Notes: generated from the sequence alone by a model not told the origin. Shown: positions 47,791 through 61,313, numbered from the stretch's first letter. The stretch is 64,000 nt of DNA from Echinicola jeungdonensis (GCF_030409905.1 NZ_JAUFQT010000001.1:3163712-3227711), one strand, 5' to 3'. Made by a program: numbers and translations.

Positions 47791-47855
47791 GATATAATCT
47801 TGAAATTTTATTCTTTTCTCCTCTTAATCAGTCTTTCAAAAGAAAAGCCCTTTAG

Positions 47856-48200
47856 TCACATATCTCCCACGATGGTCACAACCGATCTGGAAGGTATTCT
47901 CACTACACTACCTTTTACCAGTTGTTTTTCCAGGTCACGTTTCTCATCTGTTATATAAAAGCCGGAAATCTCCAATAGCTACTCCACCTCCATTGTAGAC
48001 ATAAAAGAAGTCTACCATATTAAAAGAATCATTTTCTATGATTTTATTATTAAAAAAATCATAGTGGAATCTTCAGGCACCTTTTTAAAAAGAGTTTCTG
48101 TAAACTCACTATTTTTATCGGCACTCTTATTTCCGCAGTTGGTTAATTAAATCAGAGCATAAAGCAGCATAAATTATTTCAAAAGGTATCGAAGATTCAT
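47856..48200 (-). pseudogene. Mirror copy of the VCBS/GH gene scar
   Basis: Reverse complement of 41750-42094, with the same two stop codons and the same fusion point. Confidence 0.6.
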
Positions 48201-48286
48201 ATTGAGAGTTTGGGCAGTTTGGTAAGATAATGAAATTAAACCTGCCCAAAGAGACAGGTTTAATTCTATTAATTTTAAAATAACTT

Positions 48287-49876
48287 CTATTGATACTCTG
48301 GGTTTTGAGTAACATTAGGATTACCCAAAACTTCATTTAAAGGTAATGGTAATACATAATCTCTGGGAGAAAGTGACCTATCCACATTATAGGTTTCGAT
48401 AAAATCTTCGATATAATCTCCTAAATAATCTGGTGATCCACCATAAGTACTTTTTCTTTTAAGTTCAGGATAAACCTCAGATTCCATTGCAAATTCTAAA
48501 ACTCTTTCATTTACAATTGCGTCGCGAAGCTGCGATTGACTTAAACCTGAAAGCGGAGTTAGACCAGCTCTTCTTCTTACCTCGTTAATACCGTAATATG
48601 GATCGCCCATATTGCTTTCATTAGCAGCTTCAGAATGTCCTAAAAGTACATCTGCATATCTTAGATAAACAATATTCTTTTCATTCATGTACGCATTAGA
48701 AATTCCAACTTCAGTATATTTAGCAGACCAAGCAGCAGAATAGATAAGCTCTTCAGGATTATTCGGATCTGAATCTGCAGGAACTAAACCTCCAAAACGG
48801 CTTAAGTTGTACGGCGCATCTGGACTCCAGCGAACTATTGGCCATTCTCCATCATCATTACGTCCCACACGATTTGATGGATATTCTTGTATGAATGTAC
48901 CCGCTATCCTTTTATCGTTTGGATCATATTTTTCTCTGAAATCTTTAGTTGAATTTAACCAATGCCATCCAACACCGCCTAAATCATTTGGTAGATCTGC
49001 AGGCACAAAATGGGCATGATAGACCTGGTTTTCACCAGCATTCGCTGAAGCAGAAACCTGAGCCTCAAAAATTCTTGGCCCCATATTCTCTGTTTCCACA
49101 GAAAAAGTATTTGCAAAATCATCAAATAATGACATTCCACTTTCATCAATGATCGTCTGAGCAACATTGTAGGCTTCAGACCATTTTTCTCCCTGTAAGT
49201 AAGCTTTCATCAATAATGCTTCTGCTGCCCAACGAGTTGCTCTACCAGCTTCTGATGGGCCATAACTTTCTGGTAGAATATCTCTTGCCATTAACAAATC
49301 TGACTGAATAAGCTCTAAAGCCTTTTGTTCTCCATTTTCATTAGACGGTAGATCCTGGTCACTTAGGGTTGGACTTGTTGTTACAGGAATATTATTAAAA
49401 TATCTTACTAAATTATAATAGTAAAATGCTCTTAAAAATTGCGCTTCGGCCTTTACTCTATCAATCAACGCCACATTTGTTGCCCCAGCGTCTTTAAGCT
49501 CGTCTGCTTTGGCAATTATAGAGTTTGCCCTATTAATATTCTCGTAAGAAATTCTCCAGTAAATTGAAATATAAACATCGTCTGGAGAAACATTCCCATT
49601 TTGGTAATTCAGAGGCCCTTTTTCCCAGCCTACCTGATACCCCACCAAACATTCGAATACAAAACGGTTATAAAAATGATTTTCCCAATCCTGGCCATAT
49701 CCAATCCCATCATAAATTGCATTCACACCTAATTCTAGCTGCTCGGCAGTATTAAAGAAGTTGTCTTGCGTCGTAAAATCCGGATTCTCTTCAAGATCAG
49801 AGCATGCTGAGAAAACATTCATTAGGAGTAATACAAAAACTCCTTTTAAACATGTCTTTTTTATAAATTTTACCAT
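48287..49876 (-). CDS. Mirror copy of SusD (open frame)
   Basis: Reverse complement of 40074-41663; all 529 codons are unchanged. It contains few long homopolymers, which may explain why it escaped indels. It is not evidence of a second genomic gene. Confidence 0.85.
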   Translation of the reverse strand: MVKFIKKTCLKGVFVLLLMNVFSACSDLEENPDFTTQDNFFNTAEQLELGVNAIYDGIGYGQDWENHFYNRFVFECLVGYQVGWEKGPLNYQNGNVSPDDVYISIYWRISYENINRANSIIAKADELKDAGATNVALIDRVKAEAQFLRAFYYYNLVRYFNNIPVTTSPTLSDQDLPSNENGEQKALELIQSDLLMARDILPESYGPSEAGRATRWAAEALLMKAYLQGEKWSEAYNVAQTIIDESGMSLFDDFANTFSVETENMGPRIFEAQVSASANAGENQVYHAHFVPADLPNDLGGVGWHWLNSTKDFREKYDPNDKRIAGTFIQEYPSNRVGRNDDGEWPIVRWSPDAPYNLSRFGGLVPADSDPNNPEELIYSAAWSAKYTEVGISNAYMNEKNIVYLRYADVLLGHSEAANESNMGDPYYGINEVRRRAGLTPLSGLSQSQLRDAIVNERVLEFAMESEVYPELKRKSTYGGSPDYLGDYIEDFIETYNVDRSLSPRDYVLPLPLNEVLGNPNVTQNPEYQ

Positions 49877-49891
49877 AATATGTTTTGCTTA

Positions 49892-52800
49892 TTAAAATTC
49901 TAAATTGATTCCTACCGTGAATGTTCTGGATCGCGGATACGCATCATAATCATCTCCTCTGTTCAGGTTATCCTGCCCACGGTTATTTACTTCAGGATCA
50001 AAACCTGTATAATCTGTAATAGTAAATAAATTTTGACCGCTTACGTAAACTCTAGCTCTCGAAACAAATTCTGAAAAAGATGGAACTGTATATCCTAAAG
50101 AAATATTTTGTAGACGTATAAAAGAACCATCTTCAATAAAATAATCGGAATCTCTATAGGAGTTTGCAAAATCCCTGTTACCATCGATAACTGGTCTGGT
50201 AGCATTTGGATTATCTGGGGTCCATGAATCGGTAAGAATGCCGGCAATCTGGTTAATCTTTTGCACTCCATCACCTAATTCAGAAGCCTGAAGGTTTCTT
50301 ACATCAAATCCTTGCGAACCTCTAAGGAAAATACCTAAATCGAGATCTTTATAAGTAAATGTTGAGTTTAGTCCCCAGGTAAAATCTGGATTTGGATCAC
50401 CTATAATAGTATAATCGTCTGGTGTGATTTGGCCATCTCCATTCACATCTCTATATCGCGGATATCCTGGTTTATCACCTGAACGCGATGCGTTATTATC
50501 GATTTCTTCCTGAGACTGAAAGATCCCTATATAGTCATAACCTCTCCATACTCCAATTGGGTTTCCTTCTTCTACCCAGCTACCTGCTACCCCAAGATGC
50601 CCACTGGTGGTACTTGAAAAGAAGGGTGTACTGCTTCCTAAATCCGTAAGTTTATTTCTTAAGATAGAAAGGTTTCCAGCTAGATTCCATTTAAAATCCC
50701 CATTATCTATTATATAACCATCCAAACCAATTTCAAAACCTTTATTCTGTAATGAACCGGAATTTTTCAATATGGATTCAAACCCTAAACTACTTGGTAT
50801 AGATACAAATAATAACAGGTCTTCAGTCTTGTTATCAAAATAGTCCAAGGTTAAATTAAGACGACTTTTAAAGAAAGAAGCATCCAGACCGATATTTCTC
50901 ATTGTGGTTGTTTCCCATTTTAGATCAGAATTACTTAATCTGCCGTCTGCTAACCCCAAAACTAAATTACCACCAATTACATAATTGTATTCATTCAGAT
51001 TTGCTAATGAATTATACACAGGAATTTCTGAGTTACCCGTTAATCCCCAGCTACCTCTTATCTTAAGATTATTAATTACGTTGGATATCCCTTTTTCATC
51101 AAAAAGCTTTCGTTCGCAATGTTCCAACCTAAGGCTACAGATGGAAAGTTAGCCCATTTGTTTTGAGCTCCAAATCTGGAGGAACCATCGCGTCTAAAAG
51201 TAAGAGTAAGAAGATATCTACTATCATAATTATAGTTTAAACGTCCTAATAATGATTCTAATAGCCATTCTCTTCGGCTTGAAAATGGAGTCAAAATGTC
51301 CGGACCTCCCTGAAGGGTTGCCTGATCTACCGAAGATGCGGTAATACCACGGGTGGTACTTCTAAAAAATTTATTCACTTCTCTTTGATAAGTATATCCC
51401 ACCACTGCATCTACAAAATGATCTCCACCAAAGTCGTTGGTATACGTTATAAGGTTCTCATTCAAAATGTTTGCTGAATGCCTGTTAGCAAGAGTTAATT
51501 CACCTGAATTATCTCTACCAATTCTAGTCGTAACGGTAGGGAAGAAACTGGTCCTATTGATATTTAAAATATCTGCTCCAATACTACTTTTTACTTTCAA
51601 ATGATCTGTAATATTCAATGTAAATGTTGTATTTCCAAGAACACGGTTGGTGATATCTTCATCTGTAGCATATTCCAGCTCTTGCAGGGGATTAATCAAA
51701 AAACGTCCGTCATAAGAAGCAAGGGCATAAGTTCCATCTTCATTATAAACCGGGGTTGTAGGATCTAAACCTAATGCTGTAATAATAGTTCCTCCCGGCC
51801 CTCCTTGATCTGTAGGTGCATTGTTGGACGCCGTGCGGTTGTATGACCAGCTTGAACTTACATTTAAAAAGTCATCAAATGCAGAATTATCCAGATTTAA
51901 TCTTATACCGTATCTTTTAAAATTCGTTTTCTTTATGATACCCGCATTATCATGGTAATTACCCGTTAATGCATATTTATTGTCTTTATTTCCGCCAGAA
52001 AATGTAATCTGGTGATTTTGAATGTAACCTGTTCTTGTTACCTCATCCAGCCAGTTTGTCCCTTCTCCAAATGCGTTAATCTCCTCCTGAGTATAAATAG
52101 GAGATCCTCCCTGGCTTTGCTCAAGAATGTTTAAATAAGTAGCATATTCAGCACCATTTAAAACTTCTATAGGATTAGACATTGTTTGAGTTGAGTAAGA
52201 ACCATCATAACTAAATTTTGGTTTACCCGCTTTACCACGCTTAGTAGTAATTAAAACTACCCCGTTGGACCCTCTGGAACCATATATCGAAGTTGCAGAA
52301 GCATCCTTTAACACCTCGATAGATTCTATATCATTTGGATTAATAGACGCCATTACGTTGGCAGATTGCCTATTCCCTCCTGCACTATAAGCTCCATTGT
52401 TTGGATAAATAGGAAAACCGTCCACAACATATAATGGCTCACTTCCGCTATTAATTGAATTAGAACCCCTAATTCTTACCGACACCCCACCTCCGGGAGC
52501 TGCTGATGTTTGCGTCACCTGAACTCCTGGCGCCCTTGCTTGGATGGCCTGATCTACAGAAGTAATAGGTAATTCTTTTACAGCTTCTCCATCTATTGAA
52601 GATACAGCACCTGTAAGATCACTTCTTTTGGTTTCACCATATCCCACCACCACAACTTCATCCAGTTGGGCAAAATCTGGTTCCAAGGTGATATTTATTT
52701 GTGACTGATTGTTTACAGGAACTTCCTGACTAATATAGCCCACAAGGAAAAAGACAAAATTGCCTCTGCTGGATTGGAAACATTCAGGGAATAATTTCCT

Positions 52801-53039
52801 TCAAAATCTGTAACTGTTCCAGTACTGGATCCTTTTACAAGGACGGTTGCCCCTGGAATAGGCAATTGGTCCTCTCCTGAGATTACCTTTCCGGTAATTT
52901 CCTGGGATTGTGCCAAACCTAGTTTTGTAAAGGTCATCAAAATGATAACCCCAAGCATTTTGGCCATTGTTATAGGGTCAATTATCCTGCTATTACAGGA
53001 GTTAAACCCTTTTAACCATTTTTGTGAAAACTGTTTCAT
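49892..53039 (-). pseudogene. Mirror copy of SusC, two frameshifts
   Basis: Reverse complement of 36909-40058. It loses one T near 52743 (TTT to TT) and one T near 51108 (six to five), splitting the gene into three frames that together give the whole protein. Confidence 0.9.
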
Positions 53040-53559
53040 AAGGATGTTATTTTGGATATTAATTAGATTTTCTTTAGGTAATCAAAACGCGCTATTAATA
53101 TAGCGTCACCATATTTTATTTCAACAAACTTATTGTTTGAAATTATTTATTACTCCAAAGCAATAGTATTCCAAATTAAGTTTCGAAATTGATTATCCAA
53201 ACCTTTGCATATTGGTTTTATGGACTTGTACGCTCCCATTTATTTAATATTTATTCTTAAGCTAATTTTGTCAGTCGTAAATTTCCCACAACTGAGTAAA
53301 ACATGTTTATTCCTATAGTATTTCATTAATTATTGTTTGTATTTCTACGGAGCTCCTATCAGAATAATTAAAACCAACAATTCTTTTAATACAGAATAAA
53401 CAGTAGGTTTATAATCATTTAATAAATCATTATGACTCAAATGTAGCCCAATAAGGCAGGAGGTAAATGGACAATGATATTTTACACATGGACAAAAGCA
53501 CAAATTTTTAAAAATAAAAATATGATTATATTAGCACTACAATCACCCTATACTGTTAT
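53040..53559. promoter_or_regulatory. Mirror copy of the AraC/SusC control region
   Basis: Reverse complement of 36389-36908, with no additional content seen. Confidence 0.5.
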
Positions 53560-54447
53560 ATGAAAAATAAGCCAACACTAAAAACCGGTTTTAAAGGAGA
53601 AAAAATCAATGTAATCCCAAGAAGACTGTTAACAGATTATTCAAAAAGAGAACTTACTAAAAACTTATACTTAACTGATATTGGTTATTTTCCAAAAGCG
53701 CTTCATCACTTCCGGAAAAGACCACAGGGTTGCCCTGAGTACATTTTAATTTATTGTATTGAAGGAAAGGGAACCATCAAAATTAATCAATCCAGTTTTC
53801 AGCTAACTCCCAATTCTTTTTACATCATCGAGTCAAAGCAGAATCACGCCTATTTTTCGGATGAGAAAAATCCTTGGTCCATTTTCTGGGTTCATTTTAC
53901 AGGTGTAAATGCGAAGGAAATTTTTCAAAGGTTCAGAAAACAGAATAATAACCAACCCATCATTATCCCTTTTGAGAAAAACCGGATTGCAGAGTTTGAA
54001 TACATGATTGACCTTTTTAAAAATGGTATTTCGGAGGAAATATTCGAGTATTCGAGCATGTTGCTTCATAAAACCCTAGGTTCCTTTATTTATTATTCTA
54101 TTAAGTCAAACAAAAAGGTTCAGTCTTCCAACGAAGATTTAGTCAATGAAATCATTGACTATTTGAACCAACATATTTACGACACGGTGACCATTGAGGA
54201 AATTTCACGTACGTTTAATAAGTCTTCCTCCACCATTTTTTCACTTTTCAAAAAAAAGACCGGCCAATCACTGATCCATTTTTTCAATTTATTAAAAGTC
54301 CAAAAAGCTTGTGAGCTTTTCAATCTAACTAACATGTCTGTAAAAGAAATCAGCTACGAACTGAACTTTCAGGATCCACTTTATTTTTCGAGGTTATTTA
54401 AAAAATACATGGGGGTATCCCCATCAACGTATAAAAATGAGCTTTAA
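53560..54447 (+). CDS. Mirror copy of AraC-family regulator (open frame)
   Basis: Reverse complement of 35501-36388 with no length change; all 295 codons are open. Confidence 0.85.
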   Translation: MKNKPTLKTGFKGEKINVIPRRLLTDYSKRELTKNLYLTDIGYFPKALHHFRKRPQGCPEYILIYCIEGKGTIKINQSSFQLTPNSFYIIESKQNHAYFSDEKNPWSIFWVHFTGVNAKEIFQRFRKQNNNQPIIIPFEKNRIAEFEYMIDLFKNGISEEIFEYSSMLLHKTLGSFIYYSIKSNKKVQSSNEDLVNEIIDYLNQHIYDTVTIEEISRTFNKSSSTIFSLFKKKTGQSLIHFFNLLKVQKACELFNLTNMSVKEISYELNFQDPLYFSRLFKKYMGVSPSTYKNEL

Positions 54448-54493
54448 AAGCCAAACCTATTACCGATTACATTTAAACCAGGAAAGGGATCAT

Positions 54494-54976
54494 TTATTCA
54501 CCAACATTGTACTCTTCATCAGTCACCGGCTCCATCCATTCTACTATGCCTTTCTCAGTATTTGGAACAATATACATTTGCTGTAAACCGGTATCAGGAC
54601 TTGCACCATGCCAATGACGGGTATTGGGAGGGCATTTTACTATATCCCCTTTTTTCATTACCTGAATGGGCTCCCCTTCGATTTGGTGATAGCCTACACC
54701 ATCAGTAATAATAAGGATTTGGCCTCCAGGATGGGTATGCCAGTTGCTTCTTGCCCCTGGTTCAAAAAAAACATTTCCCACCAAAGTGGTATAAGTTGAA
54801 TCATTGGGCACAAGGCCATAATTGTAGGCTTTGCCAGTAAAATACTCAGAAGGTCCTAACTTCCCTTTAGGGAAAATGGCTTCCAAATCTTTTTGTTCTG
54901 TTTCGGATGAATCTTGTCCTTGACACCCCTGGAGAACCAAAGCTGAGAATACTAATAACAGATTGATATTTTTCAT
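54494..54976 (-). CDS. Mirror copy of cupin lipoprotein (open frame)
   Basis: Reverse complement of 34971-35453; all 160 codons are unchanged. Confidence 0.85.
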   Translation of the reverse strand: MKNINLLLVFSALVLQGCQGQDSSETEQKDLEAIFPKGKLGPSEYFTGKAYNYGLVPNDSTYTTLVGNVFFEPGARSNWHTHPGGQILIITDGVGYHQIEGEPIQVMKKGDIVKCPPNTRHWHGASPDTGLQQMYIVPNTEKGIVEWMEPVTDEEYNVGE

Positions 54977-54988
54977 AATATAAGAAAT

Positions 54989-55572
54989 TTATTGACCTAT
55001 TTTCTTAATAACCTTTGCAGGAACACCTGCCACAAAACAGTTTGAGGGCACATCTTTTGTTACCACCGCACCTGCAGCTACTACCGAGTTTTCACCAATG
55101 GTAACCCTGGGAAGGATGGTAGCAATGGCACCGACCCAGACATTCCTTTTTATTATCACTTCTGCAGGAACCATGGTCTTTCGGGAGGCAATCTCCACTG
55201 GATGGTTTTCGGAGCTTATATTCACCCGTGGGCCAAGCATCACTTCATCTTCAATAGTTATACCCCTAAATCCAAAAAGCTGCAGGCATGGTTGATAAAC
55301 ACATTTTTCCCCAGCTTTATATTTTTTCCAACATTGGTATAAAATGGCGTAAACAATGTGGTACTTTCATCAATTGGGCTTCCTATGATCTCGGAGAGCC
55401 ATGACCGAATTTCCTGGATATTACAAGCTGAATTCAGTTTCACAGAAAGCTTGATGGTCTCATTAACTGCCTTCCTAATCTTCCCGTAATCCGGGTCATC
55501 CATGGAAATCACTTCCCCTGACCTCAGCCTTTCAAAAATATCTTTTGCTTGGTTTGTCTGGTGCTTTCCCAT
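54989..55572 (-). pseudogene. Mirror copy of the acetyltransferase with the same frameshift
   Basis: Reverse complement of 34375-34958. The same four-base G/C run (CCCC near 55263-55266) is present, so the shift is shared with the left arm and was not added here. Confidence 0.8.
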
Positions 55573-55831
55573 TCTGTATGAACTTGATTTTCCATTACAA
55601 ATGTATACCTAGAAATCTATTAGAAATTAATGATTTTCAAATCAAAAAGTAAGAAATTCAAACCCACATTTCAGTTCAAGTCCTAAAATATGGCCTTAAA
55701 TAATAAAAGGGTTATTGCAATCAGCATTGATATAGAGGAAAACCAATAACTAATTTACCCAACAACCAATTACTTTAACCGAATTCCCTATATTTGCAGC
55801 CCAAAGTTCTTTACTTGATTTCTTCATCTTC

Positions 55832-56006
55832 CAATATAGGTCCTTGACCAAGGTCAGGGTGAATAGGGAACCGTGTGAAAATCACGGGCTGTCGCGCAAC
55901 TGTAAGTAATGGAAAAGTTTTTACCCTTAGTGGTCCACTGTCCCGATAACCATCGGGGTGGGAAGGACGGTAAAAATGTTACAAGCCAGGAGACCTGCCT
56001 ATATTG
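55832..56006 (+). ncRNA. Mirror copy of the cobalamin riboswitch
   Basis: Reverse complement of 33940-34114. The P1 pair CAATATAGG (55832-55840) with CCTATATTG (55998-56006) and the B12 box are unchanged. A -7 box TATATTTG lies at 55789-55796. Confidence 0.9.
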
Positions 56007-56189
56007 AAATGACAATGCTTTCGCGATTTGAAGCCCTGTCAAGTAGGATGCTTTTTCCAAAAAATTATGGGACTCGTGTGCCTAAGGAAAAAGTATATCC
56101 TGTTTTTCACCTCCACTTCTTATCCGCAGGGCATTGTGAAGTTTAGCTAAAGGCTTTTGACCTATTTATCACGTTAAAAGTTTAAAATT

Positions 56190-58511
56190 ATGCTAACGCA
56201 CAATCTTGGCTACCCGCGGATTGGTAGCAAAAGACAACTCAAAAAGGCCAGTGAAGCTTACTGGGCCGGAAAATCAACCCTTCGTGAACTCCAGGAAACC
56301 GGTGCAAACATCCGGGAAGAAAATTGGAAAATCCAACAGGAAGCAGGCATTGACCTGATCCCTTCCAATGATTTTTCCTTCTACGATCAGGTTTTGGACA
56401 TGTCCTTTACCGTTGGTGCTATTCCTGAAAGATACCATGAGATTGTAACTGACCAGAAAAAACCTGAACTGGACCTTTATTTTGCCATGGCCCGGGGCTA
56501 TCAGAAAAATGGCCTTGATATCATTGCCATGGAAATGACCAAATGGTTCGATACCAATTACCATTATATCGTTCCTGAATTTAAAAAGAATCAGCCCTTT
56601 AAACTCTTCTCCACAAAAATCCTGGATGAGTTCAAAGAGGCAAAAAGACAGGGTATCATCACCAAACCTGTCATCCTTGGACCGGTCTCCTACCTCCTAT
56701 TGGGTAAAGAAAAGGAAAAAGGTTTTAAGCGAATTGAGCTGATCAAAAACCTTGTCCCTGTTTATTTGGACATCCTCAAAAAACTGGAGGAATCAAACGC
56801 TACCTGGGTACAATTGGATGAACCTTTTCTTGCCATGGATCTGGATCAGGAAGAAAAGGAAGCTTTTGAATATACATACAAAACCATCCGCAAAGCTTGT
56901 CCGAACCTTAAAATCCTTTTGACCACTTATTTTGGCGGCCTGGATGAAAATTTGGACCTGGCTTGTGAATTGCCAGTTTGTGGCCTGCATTTGGATTTGG
57001 TCCGGGCTCCAAAACAACTTGAAAAGACATTGGATAAACTTCCGCAAAACCTAAGCCTTTCTTTAGGATTGGTAGATGGAAGGAATATCTGGAAAAATGA
57101 TTTCAAAGCTTCTTTGGAATTACTTGAATTGGCCAAAGGCAAGAAAAGTGAAAACCGCCTATTGATAGCTTCCAGTTGCTCTTTGCTTCATTCACCCTGT
57201 GACTTGGAGGAGGAAAAATCTGGCTCAGGGTTGACGGCTGAGATCCAACAATGGTTGGCTTTTGCCAAGCAAAAAGTCGGTGAAATTGCAAGCTTGAAGC
57301 AACTAGCTTTGGATTCCGGTTTGCCGGAAACCAACAATTATTGGAGGAAAATCAAAAAGCTATCCAATCTAAAAAAACCTCTTCCATCATCCATAAACAA
57401 GAGGTGGGACAGGCTGTAAGCAGCCTTACACCAGGCCATAGCACGAGGAATAAGCCTTTTGGAGAAAGGAGAAAACTTCAAACCCCAAACCTGAACCTTC
57501 CACTTTTCCCAACCACAACCATTGGTTCCTTTCCTCAAACCAAGGAGGTAAGGCAATGGCGAGCTCTAAAGAAAAAGGGGAAATTGACTCAAAATCAATA
57601 TGATGAGCTGATCAAAAGTGAAACCGAAATGGCAATACGTTGGCAGGAAGGAATTGGATTGGATGTTTTGGTTCATGGGGAGTTTGAAAGAAATGATATG
57701 GTTGAATATTTCGGGGAGCAATTGGAAGGCTTTGTCTTCACCCAAAATGGCTGGGTCCAAAGTTATGGTTCCCGCTGCGTTAAACCTCCCATTATTTATG
57801 GAGACGTTTCCCGTCCTGAGCCTATGACCGTTGGTTGGACTTCTTTTGCCCAATCCCTGACAGAAAAAATGTAAAAGGAATGCTCACAGGGCCGGTAACC
57901 ATTTTGCAATGGTCCTTTGTCCGAAATGACCAGCCCAGATCAACCACTTGTCAGCAAATTGCCCTGGCTATCAGAGAAGAGGTGGCTGATTTGGAAAAAG
58001 AAGGCATCAAGATCATCCAAATTGATGAACCTGCCCTAAGGGAAGGTTTGCCCTTAAGGCAGTCCGACTGGGAAGCCTATCTGGACTGGGCTGTAGAATG
58101 TTTCCGAATCTCTGCATCAGTGGTGGAGGACAAACCCAAATCCATACACACATGTGCTATTCAGAGTTTAATGATATCATCAAACATATTGCTGGCATGG
58201 ATGCTGATGTCATTACCATCGAATGTTCCAGGTCTCAAATGGAGTTATTAGATGCTTTTGCTGAGTTCCAATACCCCAATGAAATTGGTCCAGGGGTTTA
58301 TGACATCCACTCTCCAAGGATACCTTCCAAAGAGGAAATGGTTGAATTGCTAGAAAAAGCTAAATCCGTATTACCGGAGGAACAGCTTTGGGTCAACCCT
58401 GACTGTGGCCTTAAAACCAGAGGATGGAAAGAAACTGAGCCAGCTTTGGAGCGCATGGTACAAGCTGCTAAAGCACTTAGAAAAACCACAGTTGCTGGTA
58501 TCGAAAATTAA
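56190..58511 (+). pseudogene. Mirror copy of metE, three frameshifts
   Basis: Reverse complement of 31432-33756. It loses one A near 57330, one A near 57869 (seven to six) and one A near 58133 (AAAA to AAA). Between these points the protein is the same as the left copy. Confidence 0.9.
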
Positions 58512-58565
58512 ACAATTACCCCACCGGGCAGGTTAATTACTTGCCCGGTATAATTTCTATTTGCA

Positions 58566-59056
58566 ATGACAATTTTTTCAAAGCCATCCAAAAAAGCCTC
58601 CTCCGTTCCTCTTCACTGTTGGGACATCATTGCCTGCCAATTATACCCAAGCATTGCAAACCAAAGTCTTGAATCCCTATCTCACACTTTAAGTTTTTTC
58701 AAAAATCATTCAGTTGGTCAACAGATTTGAATTTCCTAAATCAAAGGTTTGATGCTTTAGTACTTACCGATAGGCAGGAAACCATCCTTTGGGCAAGTCC
58801 AGGCTTTGAAAAAATGACGGATTATCATGTCTTTGAAGCAATTGGTAAAAACCCTTCTTTTTTACAGGGAAAGGATTCTTCTTATAAAGCAAAAACCCAA
58901 ATAAGAAAAAAAATCAATGAAGGAAAACCATTTTCTTCCCAATTGATTAATTATAAAAAGAATGGAGAACCTTACCTTTGCGAAATCACTATCATTCCAT
59001 TGGAAGATCCAAAAGGGAAAATCACCCATTTTCTGGCACTTGAAAACGAAATATGA
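58566..59056 (+). pseudogene. Mirror copy of the PAS protein, one frameshift
   Basis: Reverse complement of 30886-31377. One A is lost near 58705 (six to five), leaving an open frame only from about 58727. Confidence 0.85.
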
Positions 59057-59442
59057 CCGATTTAGACCAAAAAATTAAAAACGCAGAAACCCGAATATTT
59101 AAAGCTGTTTTCCCCAATACCATCAACCATTATGATACTTTGTTTGGTGGCACGGCTATGCACCTGATGGATGAGGTTGCCTTTATCGCAGCCACCCGGT
59201 TCAGCAGACAAAAAATGGTTACCGTACGAAGTGATAAAATTGATTTTACCGTCCCCATTCCCGCAGGAACCATTATCGAATTGGTGGGGCATATCATCCA
59301 TATTGGCCGGACCAGTTTAAAAGTCCAAGTGGACATATTTATTGAAAAAATGTATGAGGAGGGTAGAGAAAAAGCCATTAGCGGCACTTTCACCCTGGTA
59401 GCAATTGATGAAAATAAAAAGCCCACCCCTATTGATCATTAA
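59053..59442 (+). CDS. Mirror copy of the YciA-type thioesterase (open frame)
   Basis: Reverse complement of 30500-30889; all 129 codons are unchanged, including the ATGA overlap with the PAS gene. Confidence 0.85.
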   Translation: MTDLDQKIKNAETRIFKAVFPNTINHYDTLFGGTAMHLMDEVAFIAATRFSRQKMVTVRSDKIDFTVPIPAGTIIELVGHIIHIGRTSLKVQVDIFIEKMYEEGREKAISGTFTLVAIDENKKPTPIDH

Positions 59443-59846
59443 ACTTCTCCATATTGAAAGCTGGATTGAAAATCTTCATGATGGAAAAATGGTTTATTTC
59501 TTTTGCCAAAAGCTTAAGGCCGGATGCTGAAAGCAACCCAAAAATTCCTCATTTGCATTGAGGAATTTGAAAGCCCAGCATTTGTAATTCCAAAAAAAGC
59601 ATCAAATTTGAATTTTTCACCGCAGATCATAAACTCCCTTTTCCAAAGGTATCCATTCCATGGATCAAAATGGGTTACCTGGAATTAATTTAAATGATTT
59701 CCTACTTCCTAAATTCCTTCTGGAAAAGCAGATATTCATTTTAGTATTCAGCGTAAAATAAAATTAATCCAATCAGTTCACTCAAGAATAATTAGTGATA
59801 ATTAGGGGAATTGATGGACCCTTTTTTTTAAATTCTCACCAAAACC
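59443..59846. other. Mirror copy of the thioesterase/PhoX intergenic region
   Basis: Reverse complement of 30096-30499, including the 10-bp hairpin (59542-59551 with 59559-59568). Nothing else seen. Confidence 0.4.
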
Positions 59847-61251
59847 TCATCTCAAATTCCTCCAGGGTCCTGTTATTGCCAGGGTGATGCCTGCATCTTG
59901 GATATTGACAAAATATGTTTGCCCGGAAGGGAAAACACCCCTCCAGCAAATTCTGATTCAAACCCAATATTCTCGGCCAGTTTATAAAACCTACCCTCCG
60001 GTGTAATCCCAACCACAAATGGGTGGGGATGGTCCTCGCAAAGCAATAAATCTCCCAAGGTGCAATGGCCACATTATCACAATTCTTTAATAAATCCCTA
60101 TCATTGGGTTCTGCAAAAAGCTCTAATGAACCGGGCGTTTTATATTCATTCTCTTTTCCTTCATTTTCCCCTGGAATATACTTAAAAACCTGTCCTGCCC
60201 CTATTTCTCCTCCATTAGTACAAGCAAAATACAGCTCGTTCTCCCCAAACCAAATCCCCTCACCACGAGCAAACCTTGCAGCCCCTTTTCCATACCCCCT
60301 GTACCTCAAATCATCATGAGGGAACCAATATCCTCCAGGTCAATCCAATAGATGCTTTGAGGTTTTCCAACTGGAAAAAACCCTCTTGTTGCCCTTTCCA
60401 ATTCCGGGTATCCCTTCCTTTTCCCCAGGAAAGGCAAAGGGCTTGAAGTTTCCCTCCTTGGTATAATTTCCCTGGAACATGGGGAATATAGCGGTAAAAC
60501 AAGCCATCACCCCGGTCCTCGTCAAAAATACTATTCCGGTTCTGGGATCAACTGCCACCGCCTCGTGGTTAAACCTTCCCATTTCTTTTATGGGAATCGC
60601 ATTTTGTAACTTCCCGTCTCTTTTGGCCAGTACCTCAAAGACAAATCCGTGATCTTTTTCCAGATTTCCACTGTAATCACCTGCCTTCACAACTGATTCC
60701 TCACAAGTCAACCATGAATTCCAGGGAGTAACCCCTCCCGCACAGTTTCTCACCGTTCCTGCAAGGCTCATAAACTCTTGTTCTACCTCACCCGTTTTTT
60801 CATTGTAGACCAAGGTGGTTGTTCCTCCCAGAGCAGGTAAATTTCCCTTTCCTTTTTCATAAAACTTATCAAGTTCAGCTTGGGCAAGGTTTTCATTTTC
60901 CGGTCCAAATGCACCATTTTCAAAATCATCTGGACTGTTTTCATGATTCCGAACCAATATCACTTTTCCATCATCCCCCTCAAAAGCTCCCATACCATCT
61001 GGCCTCCCTGGAGTCCACCAGCCATCATCCATGATTTTTCCTTTCTTCGAAATGATTTTATATTCAAAACCTTTAGGCAAATTCAATATTCCCTTATCAT
61101 CATTTTGCAAAGGTCCATATCCTAAACAGCCATTAATCTCATGAGCCTCGGCCAAAGGGTTTAGAAATTGGTTTAAGCCCATAAAACCAAGGGTAGCCAC
61201 TCCTGAATTAATCAAAAATTGTCGACGTGAATTAAATGATTTCTCCTCCAT
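59847..61251 (-). pseudogene. Mirror copy of the PhoX/DUF839 gene, five frameshifts
   Basis: Reverse complement of 28686-30095. One-base losses are near 60525 (CC to C), 60385 (seven to six T), 60323 (CCCC to CCC), 60055 (GGGG to GGG) and 59935 (CCCC to CCC). Confidence 0.9.
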
Positions 61252-61313
61252 AGGCCTATTATATTTACAACTTTACGTGCTATTTATTTTTAAAATCTGT
61301 TCTACCTTGGATT